Positions 27,479 through 38,621 of a DNA stretch of 64,000 nucleotides are shown in pieces; the stretch's first letter is position 1, and the number at the start of each line of letters is the position of its first letter. The notes below the pieces were generated by a model. The model was not told the origin of the DNA, searched no databases, and saw only the letters and a list, made by a program, of their open reading frames with translations. A program made the translations under genes and the position numbers. The stretch comes from Klebsiella electrica (GTDB lineage Bacteria > Pseudomonadota > Gammaproteobacteria > Enterobacterales > Enterobacteriaceae). The stretch covers positions 248,001-312,000 of the forward strand of contig NZ_CP041247.1 of NCBI RefSeq assembly GCF_006711645.1, in the 5' to 3' direction.

Positions 27479-28239
27479 TCTGCACACTCCATTCCGTACA
27501 GCGCCAGGTGTGCCGCCAGCAGCCGTTGACTCACCGGATGCCGGGGAGCGCTGAACAGGGTGTTGACGTCACAATGCTCGACGATGCGCCCGTGGTCCAT
27601 CACCGCGACTTCGTGCGCCAGTCGCGCCACTACGCCCATGTCGTGAGTGACCAGCAGCAGGCCCTGGCCGCGGCTGGAGACAATCTCTTCCAGCAGATCC
27701 AGAATGCGCCCCTGCGCCACGGTATCGAGGTCGGTGGTGGGTTCATCGGCGAAGATAAACGGCGCCTTACTCAGCAGGGCGAGGGCGATCATCATGCGTT
27801 GTAACATTCCGCCGCTCATCTCGAAGGGATAGCGTTTCAGGAGCTGAGACGGGTTTTCCAGACCGACGGCGGCCATGGCGGCAATCAGCGCCGCATCATC
27901 CGCCGGCTGGCCGGCGGCGCGGCAGGTTTCTCGTGCATGGGTCGCCATCGTGTACAGCGGATTAAAGGCGCTGCGTGGATTTTGCATAATCGTGGCAACG
28001 GTGCCGCCGCGCAGCTGCTCGCCGTGCACCGGAATGCCGTCCAGCAGCAGATGCCCGGCGGTTTGCCGGACGCCGGGGGGCAGCACGCCAAGCGCGGCGG
28101 CGCAGGTCAGCGATTTCCCGCAACCGCTGCTGCCGAGCAGAGCCAGTACCTGCCCGCGACGTAAGGTTAACGACAGGTCCGTGACCAGCGGCTGACCGGC
28201 GCACAGCGTCAATTGTTCTAACTGGATCTTTTGCGGCAT
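27475..28239 (-). CDS. nikD: Nickel ABC transporter ATP-binding protein NikD
   Basis: The second ATPase of the nickel importer, 254 residues like E. coli NikD. Walker A GSSGCGKS is at residues 36-43 and Walker B reads FIFADEP. The ABC signature is MSGGM (in [13 protein letters not shown]), the variant form seen in NikD and related oligopeptide/nickel ATPases. The start overlaps the nikC stop by one base and the end overlaps nikE by four, consistent with translational coupling. Confidence 0.95.
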   Translation of the reverse strand: MPQKIQLEQLTLCAGQPLVTDLSLTLRRGQVLALLGSSGCGKSLTCAAALGVLPPGVRQTAGHLLLDGIPVHGEQLRGGTVATIMQNPRSAFNPLYTMATHARETCRAAGQPADDAALIAAMAAVGLENPSQLLKRYPFEMSGGMLQRMMIALALLSKAPFIFADEPTTDLDTVAQGRILDLLEEIVSSRGQGLLLVTHDMGVVARLAHEVAVMDHGRIVEHCDVNTLFSAPRHPVSQRLLAAHLALYGMECAE

Positions 28240-29072
28240 CAGTGGCTGTGCTCCGCGATCAGGTGAGGATCGAGACGATCGCGCAGTGCGTCGCCCACCA
28301 GGTTAAAGGCCATCACGCTGATAAACAGCGCCAGACCGGGCCACAGCATCTGTAGCGGCTGGCTCCAGATAAACTGCCGCGCATCGTTGATCATCACCCC
28401 CCATTCCGCCGTCGGCGCGCTGACGCCAAGGCCGAGGAACGACATCCCGGCGACATGCAGCATCATATGACCGATATCGAGGGTGGCGAGAACCAGCAGC
28501 GCAGGCACTACCGCGCCGGCCAGGTGATCGAGGAAAAGCCGCCAGCGATTCGCTCCGCTCAGCCGTGCGGCGAGAATAAACTCGCGCTGGCGCAGGGAGA
28601 CCACCAGGCTGCGAACCATGCGCGCGTACCAGGCCCAGTGAGACAACGCGATGGCGATAATGACGTTGGTCAACCCGGTTCCCAGCACGCCGACCATAAA
28701 AAACGACAGAATGGAGGTTGGAAAGGTCATAAACATGTCGGCCACCCGCATGGTGAGCTGATCGACCCGCCCGCCCATGAGTCCGGCACAGCCGCCAACG
28801 AGGAGCCCCAGCGCCAGAACCAGCAGTAAACAGGCCATCACCGCTCCCAGCGACACCCGGGTCGCCGCCAGCAGACGGGAGAAAATATCGCGGCCCAGAT
28901 GGTCGGTCCCCAGCCAGTGCTGGCCGTCCGGCGACAGCAGACGGGAAGGTAAATCAATGGCCTGCGGATCATACGGCAGCCACCACTGGCTGGTGAGCGC
29001 CACCAGCGTCAGCAGGACGATGATGACCAGCGCCGCGCGCACCGAACCGCGCGCTGAGAAGAAAAAGCTCAT
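28239..29072 (-). CDS. nikC: Nickel ABC transporter permease NikC
   Basis: An inner-membrane permease of 277 residues, forming the NikBC channel. About six membrane helices are seen. The EAA loop that contacts the ATPases lies around [19 protein letters not shown] (residues 165-185). The N-terminal part shows the DppC/OppC-like [22 protein letters not shown] stretch, found in peptide/nickel permeases. It overlaps nikB by four bases and nikD by one. Confidence 0.95.
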   Translation of the reverse strand: MSFFFSARGSVRAALVIIVLLTLVALTSQWWLPYDPQAIDLPSRLLSPDGQHWLGTDHLGRDIFSRLLAATRVSLGAVMACLLLVLALGLLVGGCAGLMGGRVDQLTMRVADMFMTFPTSILSFFMVGVLGTGLTNVIIAIALSHWAWYARMVRSLVVSLRQREFILAARLSGANRWRLFLDHLAGAVVPALLVLATLDIGHMMLHVAGMSFLGLGVSAPTAEWGVMINDARQFIWSQPLQMLWPGLALFISVMAFNLVGDALRDRLDPHLIAEHSH

Positions 29073-30013
29073 GAGTGCGCTCCTTCATGACGACGAATAC
29101 GCGGGTCCAGCGCGGCGTTGAGCAGATCGACCGCCAGATTGCACAGGGCGAATACCACCACCATGATAAGCGTAAAGCATTGAATCACTGGATAATCGCG
29201 ATTAAAGATCGCCGAGACGGCATAGCGGCCGATGCCCGGCCAGGCAAAGATATTTTCGATGATCATCGTCCCGCCGATCAGTTCGCCAATGTGCATGCCC
29301 ACGGCGGTAATCATCGGTAGCGAGGCGTTGCGCAGAATGTGGCGACGTTCGATTTGCCTGGCATTCAGGCCGCGCAGGCGCGCCCAGGTGACATGGCGCT
29401 GTCCGGCCACGTCCAGCATGCTGGCGCGCAGGAGACGGGCGTTAATCGCCAGCGACATAAACGCAATCGACACCGCCGGCAGGACGATATGCTGCCAGCC
29501 GCCGTAGCCGAGAGCGGGCAGCCACTGTAAATAGACCGAGAAGAACAGCACCAGTAAAAAGGCGAGCCAGAAGTTTGGCATCGACACGCCAAGAAAGGCG
29601 ATGAGCCGCACGATGAAATCCGGCAAATGCTCGCGGTGGCGTGCGGCCCAGATGCCCAGCGGTACGGAGGTCAGCAGGATCAGCACCAGCGCCGCGCCCG
29701 CCAGCTGCAGCGTTGCGGGCAGGAAGCGCAGCACATCGTCAAGCACCGGACGCTGGGTGGCAAATGATACGCCAAAATCGAGATGTAGCGCGCGCCATAG
29801 CCAGTGGCCATACTGGACGACGAGCGGCTGATCCAGCCCGAGCATCGTTCGCGTAGAGGCCACCATCTCCGGCGTCGGCGGCAGGTTTGACAGCCGCAGG
29901 TAGTCGAGCGCCGGGTCGCCGGTGCCGAGGCGAAGCATCAGGAAGATAATCACCGAGGCGGCAAAAATCATCGGAATCAGCAGCAGAATGCGCCGCAGCA
30001 GATAGCGTTGCAT
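29069..30013 (-). CDS. nikB: Nickel ABC transporter permease NikB
   Basis: The partner permease, 314 residues as in E. coli. It starts [20 protein letters not shown], the usual opening of DppB/OppB/NikB permeases, and has about six membrane helices. The EAA loop is seen in the [21 protein letters not shown] region. It begins at the last base of the nikA stop codon and overlaps nikC by four bases, so the operon is tightly coupled. Confidence 0.95.
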   Translation of the reverse strand: MQRYLLRRILLLIPMIFAASVIIFLMLRLGTGDPALDYLRLSNLPPTPEMVASTRTMLGLDQPLVVQYGHWLWRALHLDFGVSFATQRPVLDDVLRFLPATLQLAGAALVLILLTSVPLGIWAARHREHLPDFIVRLIAFLGVSMPNFWLAFLLVLFFSVYLQWLPALGYGGWQHIVLPAVSIAFMSLAINARLLRASMLDVAGQRHVTWARLRGLNARQIERRHILRNASLPMITAVGMHIGELIGGTMIIENIFAWPGIGRYAVSAIFNRDYPVIQCFTLIMVVVFALCNLAVDLLNAALDPRIRRHEGAHS

Positions 30014-31581
30014 CAGGGATTCACCGGCTGGATCTGTTCGAACGGAATTTCAGCGGTAACCGGCGCGTAAGGAATCGGCCCCAGTTCGGGTTTCGCCACC
30101 ACCATCATCGAGATATAGCTGACGGGCAGATAGACCGCGTCGTTGTGCAGACGGGTCAGAATATCGCGATACAGCGCCTGACGTTGCGTTGCGTCGCTGG
30201 TGGTCAGCACCTGGCCAATCTCTTTATCGATCAGCGGCTTGTCTGCTAACCCTTGCTGGGCCTGATAATCGGCGTGCGAGGGGACGCGCATTGAGCTCAT
30301 AAACGCGTGCGGGTCATATGGCGTCCCCCAGGTACGGTTAAAAATCATGCCAAAGCGGCCGTCGCGCTGGCGGGCGTAAATGCTGCTCTCCTCTTCACCG
30401 ACCAGCGCCACGTCCACCCCGACCTGGCGCATATCCGCCTGGATTATCTCCGCCATCGACTTACTCAGGGCATCGGTGCCGATAAACGACAGTTCGATGT
30501 GCAGCGGTTGGCCGTTTTTCTCGCGAATCGCTTTGCCGGCAGGGCGGATCCAACCGGCGTTCTCCAGCAGGGTGTTGGCCCGCAGCGGGTCGTAGTGGCG
30601 TGGTTTGAGGCCAATATCGGCGTACGGCACGGAGGGGGCAAACAGCGTGTCGGCCACCTGTTGCGTACCGTACAGCGCATTGTCGATCAGCGATTTTTTA
30701 TTCACCGCGTAATTCAGCGCTTCACGCACCGCCAGTTCGTTCGTGGGGGCTCTGGCGGAGTTCAGGGCCAGCATCACCGTTTCGACAGGCTGAGAGAGCT
30801 GGGTACGCCAGGCCGGGTTATGGCTGAAACGGGCAAAGGTATCCAGCGGCAGCAGGCCCTCGTTACCGTAAAGCAGATCGATCTCGCCGGTTTCAAAGGC
30901 GACGGCGCGGGTCATCGGGTCCGGGATCACTTTCACGGTCACCTGGCGGATTGCCGGTTTGTCGCCCCAGTAGCGGTCGTTGCGTACCAGCACATCATAC
31001 TGGTTAAGTTTCGAGGTTTTCAGCACCCAGGGGCCGGTGCCGACCGGCGCTTTGATGCCGTGCTGCGTTCCCCCTTCAACAAACTGCGAAGGGGCGATAA
31101 AACGGAACGGGCGCGGCAGCGCCAGCTCCTGCAAGAAAGGGGAGTAGGCGCTTTTGAGCGTAATCTGCAGCTGCGTATCGCTGAGCGCCCGCACGTCGGT
31201 AATCTGATTGGTCAGCTCCAGCCAGGCATGGCGCTGTCGGTTAGCCAGTACCGCCTGGAAGTTGGCGACCGCGGCCTGCGCATTGAACGGCTCGCCGTTA
31301 GAAAACTGCACGTCGTTACGCAGAGTAAAGCGCCACACTTTCCCGTCCGCAGAGTGGCCCCAGTGGGTGGCCAGCCACGGTTTTACCGAGCCATCCGCCT
31401 GATACTTTACCAGCGGCTCATACACCATGCTTTGGGCAAACATCTGGTTGGGGGTATACAGGTGCGGGTTCAGTGGACCCACGTTCACCGGCCAGGCGGT
31501 AGTGACATCGTATGAGGCGGCGGCGGTCAGCAGAGGTGCGCAGGCGAGAAGCGCCAGCAGCGCGGTGCGGAAAATAGACAA
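30013..31581 (-). CDS. nikA: Nickel-binding periplasmic protein NikA
   Basis: NikA captures nickel chelates in the periplasm and delivers them to NikBC. The protein is 522 residues (E. coli 524) with signal peptide [21 protein letters not shown]. The mature protein starts near [20 protein letters not shown], matching E. coli. It belongs to the SBP family 5 (peptide/nickel). The start is a TTG at 31581 with a weak ribosome site; no ATG fits, and alignment to the E. coli N-terminus supports it. It is the first gene of nikABCDER. Nickel is needed for hydrogenases and, in Klebsiella, urease. Confidence 0.95.
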   Translation of the reverse strand: MSIFRTALLALLACAPLLTAAASYDVTTAWPVNVGPLNPHLYTPNQMFAQSMVYEPLVKYQADGSVKPWLATHWGHSADGKVWRFTLRNDVQFSNGEPFNAQAAVANFQAVLANRQRHAWLELTNQITDVRALSDTQLQITLKSAYSPFLQELALPRPFRFIAPSQFVEGGTQHGIKAPVGTGPWVLKTSKLNQYDVLVRNDRYWGDKPAIRQVTVKVIPDPMTRAVAFETGEIDLLYGNEGLLPLDTFARFSHNPAWRTQLSQPVETVMLALNSARAPTNELAVREALNYAVNKKSLIDNALYGTQQVADTLFAPSVPYADIGLKPRHYDPLRANTLLENAGWIRPAGKAIREKNGQPLHIELSFIGTDALSKSMAEIIQADMRQVGVDVALVGEEESSIYARQRDGRFGMIFNRTWGTPYDPHAFMSSMRVPSHADYQAQQGLADKPLIDKEIGQVLTTSDATQRQALYRDILTRLHNDAVYLPVSYISMMVVAKPELGPIPYAPVTAEIPFEQIQPVNP

Positions 31582-31606
31582 GGTCTTTATCTCAACTGGA
31601 CGGAAG

Positions 31607-31634
31607 GTATGATGATTTTAATAATTCATCATAC
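31607..31634 (-). promoter_or_regulatory. NikR operator upstream of nikA
   Basis: GTATGA (31607-31612) and TCATAC (31629-31634) are separated by exactly 16 bases. This is the NikR site GTATGA-N16-TCATAC without a mismatch. It lies 26 bp upstream of the nikA start codon, where binding would block RNA polymerase. Confidence 0.95.
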
Positions 31635-31777
31635 TTCAGGCCTAACCTGGATCAATGTCAGACCGGAAAGTATAAGAATTTCATATATACACGTCGTGCT
31701 TCCGGTTGTCTGCCGGTTAGCCGGGTCGCGATAGCCTGAAGGATTCGTGTGCCCGCAGGCCCGCGCACGCGGGCGAT

Positions 31778-32638
31778 TCACGGTGTCCTGAACAGCGCCA
31801 GCAGCGTTTCGAGCTGTTCATCGAGGGGAGCCAGAACGCGCTTGACGATCAGATGCAGCGGCGTGGCGCGTCGGGCGCCGTGGCTGAGCGGCAAGATTTT
31901 CAGCACACCCTGCTCCAGCCGGGAGCGGATGCGCTCTTCGGGAAGCCAGCCGAAGCCGACCTGATACAGCACGGCATCGATAGCGGCATCAATGGTGGAA
32001 AATGTCCACGCATCGCGGCCTGTCTGCGGGTCGTCGCTGCGATCGGCGATACGCACCAGCGGCCAGGGGGCCAGCGCGCTGTCGTCGAGAGGGCCGCTCA
32101 GCCTGGCAAGCGGATGGTCCCGGTGGGCAACGGCGACAAAATCAATGTTCATCAACCATTCGCCGCGTCCGCTAATATCCTGGCGGCGGGTGAGTACCAT
32201 CACGTCGGCCTCGCTGCGGGCCTCCTGCTCATCTTTCATATTTTCGAGGACTTCGGTCAGCCTCACCTGAGTCTGCGGATGGCGCTGCTGAAACTGGCGC
32301 AGAATGGCAAACAGTCGTTGGCGGGGGAAAATACTATCCACAACCAGGTCCAGACGGGTCCGCGCGCCGTTGCGCAGGGTCGCCGCGCGGGTTTCAACGT
32401 ATGAAAACGCTTGCAGGAGCGGTTTTACCTGGCTTAGCAGCAGCTCCCCGGCCGGGGTGAGTACCGCGCGGCGGCCAGCAGGGTGCAGCAGCGCGACGCC
32501 CAGCCTTTCCTGCAGCAGGGCGAGGTTATAGCTCACCGAAGACTGGCTGCGATGGGTCTCTTCTGCCGCTTTGGCGAAGCTACCCAGCTCAATGACTTTT
32601 TCCAGCAAGGACCATTGTTCCAGCGTCGTTTTGTGCAT
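31778..32638 (-). CDS. LysR-family regulator divergent from padC
   Basis: A 286-residue LysR-type regulator. The helix-turn-helix is in residues about 16-45 (GSFAKAAEETHRSQSSVSYNL), and an effector-binding domain follows. It is divergent from padC across 99 bp that hold a TGAATGA/TCATTCA inverted repeat. By position it should control padC in response to a phenolic acid such as ferulate or p-coumarate. That is inferred; the effector cannot be read from sequence. The Bacillus-type regulator of padC is PadR, an unrelated family. Confidence 0.85.
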   Translation of the reverse strand: MHKTTLEQWSLLEKVIELGSFAKAAEETHRSQSSVSYNLALLQERLGVALLHPAGRRAVLTPAGELLLSQVKPLLQAFSYVETRAATLRNGARTRLDLVVDSIFPRQRLFAILRQFQQRHPQTQVRLTEVLENMKDEQEARSEADVMVLTRRQDISGRGEWLMNIDFVAVAHRDHPLARLSGPLDDSALAPWPLVRIADRSDDPQTGRDAWTFSTIDAAIDAVLYQVGFGWLPEERIRSRLEQGVLKILPLSHGARRATPLHLIVKRVLAPLDEQLETLLALFRTP

Positions 32639-32653
32639 TATTTATCGAAAAAG

Positions 32654-32690
32654 TGAATGAATTTCATCAAAACATAGCGTTATTCATTCA
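32654..32690. promoter_or_regulatory. Inverted repeat between the LysR gene and padC
   Basis: TGAATGA (32654-32660) and TCATTCA (32684-32690) are inverted copies 23 bp apart, occupying most of the 99-bp divergent promoter region. This is a good candidate site for the LysR regulator. Position and symmetry are the only evidence. Confidence 0.45.
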
Positions 32691-32737
32691 TTTTTTAAAG
32701 CCGTATGCTGAGTCTCAACAGCAAAGGAGAAATCATT

Positions 32738-33262
32738 ATGAGCACTTTTGATAAACATGATTTGCGCGGTTTTATCGGCAAACATCTGGTTTATACCTAC
32801 GATAACGGGTGGAATTACGAAATTTACGTCAAAAACGGCAACACCCTGGATTACCGGATTCACAGCGGTATTGTCGGGAACCGCTGGGTGAAGGATCAGC
32901 AGGCCTGGATTGTGCGGGTAGGGGAGAGCATTTATAAAATTTCGTGGACGGAGCCGACCGGTACCGACGTGAGTCTGATTGTGAACCTGGGCGATAAGCT
33001 GTTCCATGGCACCATCTTTTTCCCCCGCTGGGTGATCAACAACCCGGAAAAAACCGTCTGCTTCCAGAACGAACACATCCCGCTGATGGTTTCTTACCGT
33101 GAAGCCGGACCGGCTTATCCGACGGAAGTGATTGACGAGTTCGCCACGATCACCTTCATACGCGATTGCGGTGCAGATAATAACAGCGTCATTAATTGCC
33201 CTGCTAATCAATTAGCGACTGACTTTCCTGCAAATTTGTCATCTTCCGGAAATGATTTGTGA
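32738..33262 (+). CDS. padC: Phenolic acid decarboxylase
   Basis: PadC decarboxylates p-coumaric, ferulic and caffeic acid to vinyl phenols without a cofactor, detoxifying plant phenolics in the cytoplasm. The 174-residue protein has the catalytic residues of the Bacillus enzyme shifted by eight: Tyr19 and Tyr21 (VYTYDNGW), Arg49 (GNRW) and Glu72 (SWTEPTG). The start at 32738 has AAGGAGA upstream. The C-terminus (CPANQLATDFPANLSSSGNDL) looks unstructured and is probably a variable tail. Presence of padC is typical of Klebsiella and relatives, not E. coli K-12. Confidence 0.93.
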   Translation: MSTFDKHDLRGFIGKHLVYTYDNGWNYEIYVKNGNTLDYRIHSGIVGNRWVKDQQAWIVRVGESIYKISWTEPTGTDVSLIVNLGDKLFHGTIFFPRWVINNPEKTVCFQNEHIPLMVSYREAGPAYPTEVIDEFATITFIRDCGADNNSVINCPANQLATDFPANLSSSGNDL

Positions 33263-33612
33263 TCTAAGGTAGGTTTTTAAAATTCTGTTTGTTGTTTGAC
33301 TGTTTAATGTTTGTTTACTTTACTGCACCGCGCTCCTGTTTTGCCCATAAACGGGGGCCATTTTCCCGCTTTACCCCTGCCTCATTTCCTGTAAATTTCT
33401 TTTAAAAACAATTGATTATTTTCCTTCTGGTAAATTATATTAATTTCTTAAGATTATCCTAAGCAACTCCGTCTAAATTTAATAACGTCAAATACCCTGG
33501 AATGAAAAGTGGCATTGAAGAGATTCCATTTTCATTTTGTTTAAGTCCGCTGGCGCAGGATATTTTTTCTATCGACCCGTAACCCTGAAAGGGTCATATA
33601 CAGAACAGGAAA
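33263..33612 (+). promoter_or_regulatory. arn operon control region with PhoP and PmrA boxes
   Basis: This 350-bp AT-rich stretch has no gene. TGTTTA-ATGTT-TGTTTA (33301-33317) matches the PhoP direct-repeat box exactly. CTTAAG-ATTAT-CCTAAG (33447-33463) fits the PmrA box of two YTTAAK-type half-sites 5 bp apart with small deviations. A ribosome site (ACAGGAAAA) precedes arnB. In Klebsiella the pmrH/arn promoter has been reported to respond to both regulators; the assignment here is from sequence. Confidence 0.7.
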
Positions 33613-34755
33613 ATGATGAGCGAATTTTTGCCGTTTTCGCGCCCGTCGATGGGCGACGCAGAGCTGGCTGCGCTGCGTGAAGTTTTGCAATCGGGCTGGA
33701 TCACGACCGGACCGAAAAACCAGGCGTTGGAAGAGGCATTCTGCACGCTGACCGGCAACCGTCACGCCGTGGCGGTGAGTTCGGCGACTGGCGGCATGCA
33801 CGTTACGCTGATGGCGCTGGGCATTGGCCCTGGCGATGAAGTCATCACGCCCTCCCAGACCTGGGTTTCCACGCTGAACATGATCTGTCTGCTGGGCGCG
33901 ACACCGGTGATGATCGATGTCGATCGCGACAATCTGATGATTACCGCCGAGGCGGTTGCCGCGGCGATTACCCCCAACACCAAAGCGATTATTCCCGTGC
34001 ACTACGCGGGCGCGCCTGCGGATATCGACGCGATTCGCGCCGTGGCGGAACGTCACGGTATCCCGGTGATTGAAGATGCCGCGCATGCGGCGGGGACCTA
34101 TTACAAGGGCAAACACGTGGGTGGACGCGGCTGCGCGATCTTCTCTTTCCACGCCATCAAAAATATGACCTGCGCCGAAGGCGGACTGATCGTCACCGAT
34201 GACGATGCGCTGGCATCGCGCATACGTAGCCTGAAATTCCACGGCCTTGGCGTCGATGCGTATGACCGCCAGACGCATGGTCGGGCGCCGCAGGCGGAGG
34301 TGATTTCGCCGGGCTTCAAATACAATCTGGCTGATATTAACGCCGCGCTGGCGCTGGTGCAGCTGGATAAACTGGCCCATGCCAACCAGCGTCGGAGCGA
34401 GATTGCCCAGCGCTATCTGCGCGAGCTGGCGGATACGCCGTTTAAGCCGTTGGCGATACCGGAGTGGCAACACCAGCACGCCTGGCACCTGTTTATTATC
34501 CGCGTGGATGAAGCCACCTGCGGGATCAGCCGCGATGCGTTAATGGAAAAACTGAAAGCCATGGGCATCGGCACCGGCCTGCACTTCCGCGCAGCGCACA
34601 CGCAAAAATACTACCGCGAGCGTTTCCCGACGCTTTCCTTACCGAATACGGAATGGAACAGCGCACGTATCTGTTCACTCCCTTTGTTCCCGGATATGAC
34701 CGACGATGACGTCACTCGGGTCATTTCTGCGCTGCACCAGCTGTCAGGATGTTGA
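33613..34755 (+). CDS. arnB: UDP-4-amino-4-deoxy-L-arabinose aminotransferase ArnB
   Basis: ArnB uses PLP and glutamate to convert UDP-4-keto-arabinose to UDP-L-Ara4N, the third step of lipid A aminoarabinose modification. The protein is 380 residues of the DegT/DnrJ/EryC1 family. The PLP Lys is in [13 protein letters not shown] (Lys183, or 182 from the second Met). ATGATG offers two adjacent starts; [10 protein letters not shown] begins at the second. It is the first gene of a seven-gene operon arnBCADTEF, with junctions close or overlapping throughout. Confidence 0.96.
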   Translation: MMSEFLPFSRPSMGDAELAALREVLQSGWITTGPKNQALEEAFCTLTGNRHAVAVSSATGGMHVTLMALGIGPGDEVITPSQTWVSTLNMICLLGATPVMIDVDRDNLMITAEAVAAAITPNTKAIIPVHYAGAPADIDAIRAVAERHGIPVIEDAAHAAGTYYKGKHVGGRGCAIFSFHAIKNMTCAEGGLIVTDDDALASRIRSLKFHGLGVDAYDRQTHGRAPQAEVISPGFKYNLADINAALALVQLDKLAHANQRRSEIAQRYLRELADTPFKPLAIPEWQHQHAWHLFIIRVDEATCGISRDALMEKLKAMGIGTGLHFRAAHTQKYYRERFPTLSLPNTEWNSARICSLPLFPDMTDDDVTRVISALHQLSGC

Positions 34756-34756
34756 T

Positions 34757-35740
34757 ATGTTTACTTACTCTCCCGTGAAAAAGGTCTCGGTCGTTATTCC
34801 AGTTTATAACGAACAGGAGAGCCTGCCCGAGCTGATTCGCCGTACGGATACCGCCTGCGCGACGCTGGGTCGCCAGTATGAAATTCTGCTGGTCGACGAT
34901 GGCAGCAGCGATGATTCTGCCCGCATGTTGACCGAGGCTGCAGAAGCCGAAGGCAGCCATGTGGTCGCGGTGTTGCTTAACCGCAACTATGGCCAGCACT
35001 CGGCCATTATGGCGGGCTTCAGCCATGTGACCGGCGATCTGATTATTACCCTTGATGCCGACCTGCAAAACCCGCCGGAAGAGATTCCGCGCCTGGTGGC
35101 GAAGGCGGACGAAGGCTACGACGTAGTTGGTACCGTGCGGCAGAACCGCCAGGACACCGTATTTCGCAAAAGCGCGTCGAAGATGATCAACCGCCTGATT
35201 CAGCGTACCACCGGTAAAGCGATGGGGGACTACGGCTGCATGCTGCGCGCCTATCGTCGCCACATCATCGATGCGATGCTCAATTGCCATGAGCGCAGCA
35301 CGTTCATCCCGATTCTGGCGAATACCTTCGCGCGGCGGGCGGTTGAGATCCCGGTGATGCACGCGGAGCGTGAATTTGGCGATTCCAAATACAGCTTTAT
35401 GCGCCTGATTAATCTGATGTACGACCTGGTGACCTGTTTGACCACCACGCCGCTGCGTCTGCTTAGCGTCTTTGGCAGCGTGATTGCCCTGCTGGGCTTT
35501 ACTTTTGCCTTCCTGCTGGTGTTCCTGCGCCTGGTATTTGGCCCACAGTGGGCGGCGGAAGGGGTATTCATGCTGTTTGCCGTGCTGTTCATGTTCATCG
35601 GTGCACAGTTTGTCGGCATGGGGCTACTCGGGGAGTATATCGGACGCATCTATAACGATGTCCGCGCCCGTCCCCGCTACTTTATTCAACGTGTTGTACG
35701 TCAGCCGGAAACGGCGTCTCAAGAGGAAGATCGTTCATGA
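34757..35740 (+). CDS. arnC: Undecaprenyl-phosphate 4-deoxy-4-formamido-L-arabinose transferase ArnC
   Basis: ArnC moves formamido-arabinose from UDP onto undecaprenyl phosphate at the inner membrane. The 327-residue protein has a family 2 glycosyltransferase domain starting [19 protein letters not shown], with the DxD-type metal site at Asp100 and Asp102 (TLDADLQNP). Two C-terminal membrane helices lie at about 235-290. The start at 34757, one base after the arnB stop, gives the E. coli-like N-terminus; a longer in-frame start lies inside arnB. It ends four bases into arnA. Confidence 0.95.
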   Translation: MFTYSPVKKVSVVIPVYNEQESLPELIRRTDTACATLGRQYEILLVDDGSSDDSARMLTEAAEAEGSHVVAVLLNRNYGQHSAIMAGFSHVTGDLIITLDADLQNPPEEIPRLVAKADEGYDVVGTVRQNRQDTVFRKSASKMINRLIQRTTGKAMGDYGCMLRAYRRHIIDAMLNCHERSTFIPILANTFARRAVEIPVMHAEREFGDSKYSFMRLINLMYDLVTCLTTTPLRLLSVFGSVIALLGFTFAFLLVFLRLVFGPQWAAEGVFMLFAVLFMFIGAQFVGMGLLGEYIGRIYNDVRARPRYFIQRVVRQPETASQEEDRS

Positions 35741-37722
35741 AAGCTGTAGTCTTCGCTTATCACGATATGGGTTGTGCCGGCATTCAGTCTCTGCTGGATT
35801 CCGGGTATGAAATCGCCGCTATTTTCACCCATCCGGATAACCCTGGCGAAAACCATTTCTTTGGCTCGGTTGCGCGTATTGCTGCGGAACAAGGTATCCC
35901 GGTGTGGGCACCAGAAGATGTTAACCACCCGCTGTGGATCGAACGCATCCGCGACATGAAGCCGGACGTCCTGTTCTCTTTCTACTATCGCAACATGCTG
36001 GGCGACGATATCCTCAGCCTGGCGCCAAAAGGCGGCTTTAATCTGCACGGTTCTCTGCTGCCGAAATATCGCGGCCGCGCGCCGCTGAACTGGGTGCTGG
36101 TCAACGGTGAAACGGAAACCGGCGTGACCCTGCATCGCATGGTCAGCCGTGCGGATGCCGGCGATATCGTGGCGCAGCAGACGGTTGCTATCGGCGCTGA
36201 TGATGCCGCGCTGACCCTGCATCGCAAGCTGTGCGCCGCGGCGTCAGAGCTGCTGAGTCAGGCTCTGCCGGCGATTCGTGAAGGGAAAACCCAGCAGCGT
36301 GCCCAGGATGAAAGCCAGGCCACCTACGTTGGTCGCCGCACGCCGGAAGATGGCCGTCTCGACTGGGAAAAACCGGCGCTGACGTTGCATAACCTGGTTC
36401 GCGCGGTGTCCGATCCGTGGCCGGGGGCGTTTGGCTATGCCGGCGCGAATAAATTTATCGTCTGGAAATCCCGCGTGCGCCAGGACCTGGCCGCGGCGAA
36501 GCCGGGAACGGTCATTTCCACCTCTCCGCTGGTGGTCGCTTGTCAGGATGGCGCGCTGGAGATAGTCACCGGTCAAACCGAGCGCGGCGTTTACATGCAG
36601 GGTACGCAGCTGGCGCAGGCGCTGGGGCTGGTATCCGGCGCGGTAATAAGCAGCAAACCGGTTGTGGCGATTAAACGCCGTACCCGCGTGCTGATTCTTG
36701 GCGTCAACGGTTTTATCGGTAACCACCTGACCGAGCGTCTGCTCGCCGACGACAACTACGAAATCTACGGTCTGGATATCGGGTCGGACGCGATCGGTCG
36801 TTTCCTCGGCAACCCGCGCTTCCACTTCGTTGAAGGCGATATCAGCATTCACTCCGAGTGGATCGAATACCACATTAAGAAATGCGACGTGGTACTGCCG
36901 CTGGTGGCCATCGCGACGCCAATCGAATATACCCGCAATCCGCTGCGCGTGTTCGAGCTCGACTTCGAAGAGAACCTGAAGATCATCCGCGACTGCGTGA
37001 AATACGATAAGCGCATTATCTTCCCGTCGACCTCCGAAGTGTACGGCATGTGCACCGACAACAACTTTGACGAAGACACCTCAAACCTGGTGGTCGGCCC
37101 GATCAACAAACAGCGCTGGATTTACTCGGTATCGAAGCAGCTGCTCGACCGCGTTATCTGGGCCTACGGCGACAAGTCCGGCCTGCGCTTCACGCTGTTC
37201 CGCCCGTTCAACTGGATGGGACCGCGTCTGGATAACCTGAATGCCGCGCGTATCGGCAGCTCCCGGGCGATTACCCAGCTGATCCTGAATCTGGTTGAAG
37301 GTTCGCCGATCAAACTGATTGAAGGCGGTAAACAAAAACGCTGCTTCACCGATATTAGCGACGGTATCGAAGCGCTGTTCCGCATTATCGAGAACAAAGA
37401 TGGCCGCTGCGACGGGCAGATTATCAACATCGGTAACCCGGAAAACGAAGCCAGCATCAAAGAGCTGGCGGAGATGCTGCTGGCGTGCTTCGAGCGTCAT
37501 CCGCTGCGCAACAACTTCCCGCCGTTCGCCGGTTTCCGCGATGTTGAGAGCAGCGATTACTACGGTAAAGGCTACCAGGATGTGGAGCATCGTAAGCCGA
37601 GCATTCGTAACGCGAAGCGCTGCCTGAACTGGACGCCGACGGTGCCGATGGAAGAAACCGTGGAGCATACGCTCGACTTCTTCCTGCGCACGGTTGAGCT
37701 GGTGGACGACAAGACATCATGA
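35737..37722 (+). CDS. arnA: Bifunctional UDP-glucuronic acid decarboxylase / UDP-Ara4N formyltransferase ArnA
   Basis: ArnA catalyses two separate steps. The C-terminal domain oxidatively decarboxylates UDP-glucuronate to UDP-4-keto-arabinose, and the N-terminal domain N-formylates UDP-L-Ara4N from 10-formyl-tetrahydrofolate. The protein is 661 residues (E. coli 660). The formyltransferase half (1 to about 305) shows [19 protein letters not shown]. The decarboxylase half begins with the NAD-binding [10 protein letters not shown] (Gly322, Gly325, Gly328) and holds a YSVSKQ SDR-type motif. The start overlaps arnC by four bases. Confidence 0.97.
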   Translation: MKAVVFAYHDMGCAGIQSLLDSGYEIAAIFTHPDNPGENHFFGSVARIAAEQGIPVWAPEDVNHPLWIERIRDMKPDVLFSFYYRNMLGDDILSLAPKGGFNLHGSLLPKYRGRAPLNWVLVNGETETGVTLHRMVSRADAGDIVAQQTVAIGADDAALTLHRKLCAAASELLSQALPAIREGKTQQRAQDESQATYVGRRTPEDGRLDWEKPALTLHNLVRAVSDPWPGAFGYAGANKFIVWKSRVRQDLAAAKPGTVISTSPLVVACQDGALEIVTGQTERGVYMQGTQLAQALGLVSGAVISSKPVVAIKRRTRVLILGVNGFIGNHLTERLLADDNYEIYGLDIGSDAIGRFLGNPRFHFVEGDISIHSEWIEYHIKKCDVVLPLVAIATPIEYTRNPLRVFELDFEENLKIIRDCVKYDKRIIFPSTSEVYGMCTDNNFDEDTSNLVVGPINKQRWIYSVSKQLLDRVIWAYGDKSGLRFTLFRPFNWMGPRLDNLNAARIGSSRAITQLILNLVEGSPIKLIEGGKQKRCFTDISDGIEALFRIIENKDGRCDGQIINIGNPENEASIKELAEMLLACFERHPLRNNFPPFAGFRDVESSDYYGKGYQDVEHRKPSIRNAKRCLNWTPTVPMEETVEHTLDFFLRTVELVDDKTS

Positions 37723-38621
37723 AACAGGTCGGCTTACGCATAGATGTCGATACCTTTCGCGGTACCCGGGACGGGGTACCGCGCCTGCTGAGTCTGCTGG
37801 GCCAGCACGGGGTTCAGGCAAGCTTCTTCTTCAGCGTTGGGCCGGACAATATGGGGCGCCATTTATGGCGCCTGATAAAACCGAAGTTTCTGTGGAAGAT
37901 GCTGCGTTCAAACGCCGCTTCGCTGTACGGCTGGGATATTTTGCTGGCCGGCACCGCCTGGCCTGGGCGACGGATTGGCGCGGGTAATGAAGAGGTTATC
38001 CGTGCGACGGCGCAGACGCATGAAGTAGGTCTGCATGCCTGGGATCATTACAGCTGGCAGGCATGGAGCGGCGTCTGGCCACAGGAGCGGCTGGCGCTGG
38101 AGGTCGAACGCGGCCTGCTCGAGCTGGAGCGGATCATCGGCCGGTCGGTCACCTGTTCCGCCGTGGCGGGCTGGCGCGCGGATCAGCGGGTGATTAAAGC
38201 CAAAGAGTCCTTCAATTTCCTCTACAACAGCGACTGTCGTGGCTCGCGTCCCTTCCTGCCATTGTTGGGCGACAAGATGACGGGTACGGTGCAGATCCCC
38301 GTTACGCTGCCTACCTGGGATGAAGTGGTCGGCAGTAGCGTCGATGCCGGGGGCTTCAATCGCTATCTGCTGGATTGCATTCACCGGGATAGCGGTACGC
38401 CGGTCTACACCATTCATGCTGAAGTGGAAGGGATTGCCTTCGCCCAGCAGTTTGATCAACTGCTGACGATGGCGGCACAGGAAGAAATCCAGTTTTGCCC
38501 GCTGAGCCAACTGCTGCCCGCAGATTTTAGCGAGCTGCCGCTGGGTAAAGTGGTTCGCGGTGAATTGGCTGGCCGGGAAGGCTGGCTTGGGCGTGAACAA
38601 TTATTGAGTCAGGACGTATGA
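37719..38621 (+). CDS. arnD: 4-deoxy-4-formamido-L-arabinose-phosphoundecaprenol deformylase ArnD
   Basis: ArnD removes the formyl group from the undecaprenyl-linked sugar at the cytoplasmic face of the inner membrane, making the final donor. The protein is 300 residues with a NodB-type polysaccharide deacetylase fold; the metal-binding Asp residues are in [10 protein letters not shown] (Asp9, Asp11) and the His pair is in [13 protein letters not shown]. It overlaps arnA and arnT by four bases each. Confidence 0.95.
   Translation: MKQVGLRIDVDTFRGTRDGVPRLLSLLGQHGVQASFFFSVGPDNMGRHLWRLIKPKFLWKMLRSNAASLYGWDILLAGTAWPGRRIGAGNEEVIRATAQTHEVGLHAWDHYSWQAWSGVWPQERLALEVERGLLELERIIGRSVTCSAVAGWRADQRVIKAKESFNFLYNSDCRGSRPFLPLLGDKMTGTVQIPVTLPTWDEVVGSSVDAGGFNRYLLDCIHRDSGTPVYTIHAEVEGIAFAQQFDQLLTMAAQEEIQFCPLSQLLPADFSELPLGKVVRGELAGREGWLGREQLLSQDV

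Noticed and set aside
30307..31515. 402-codon plus-strand open frame
   Set aside because: Antisense shadow of nikA, which has clear homology, signal peptide and operon position.
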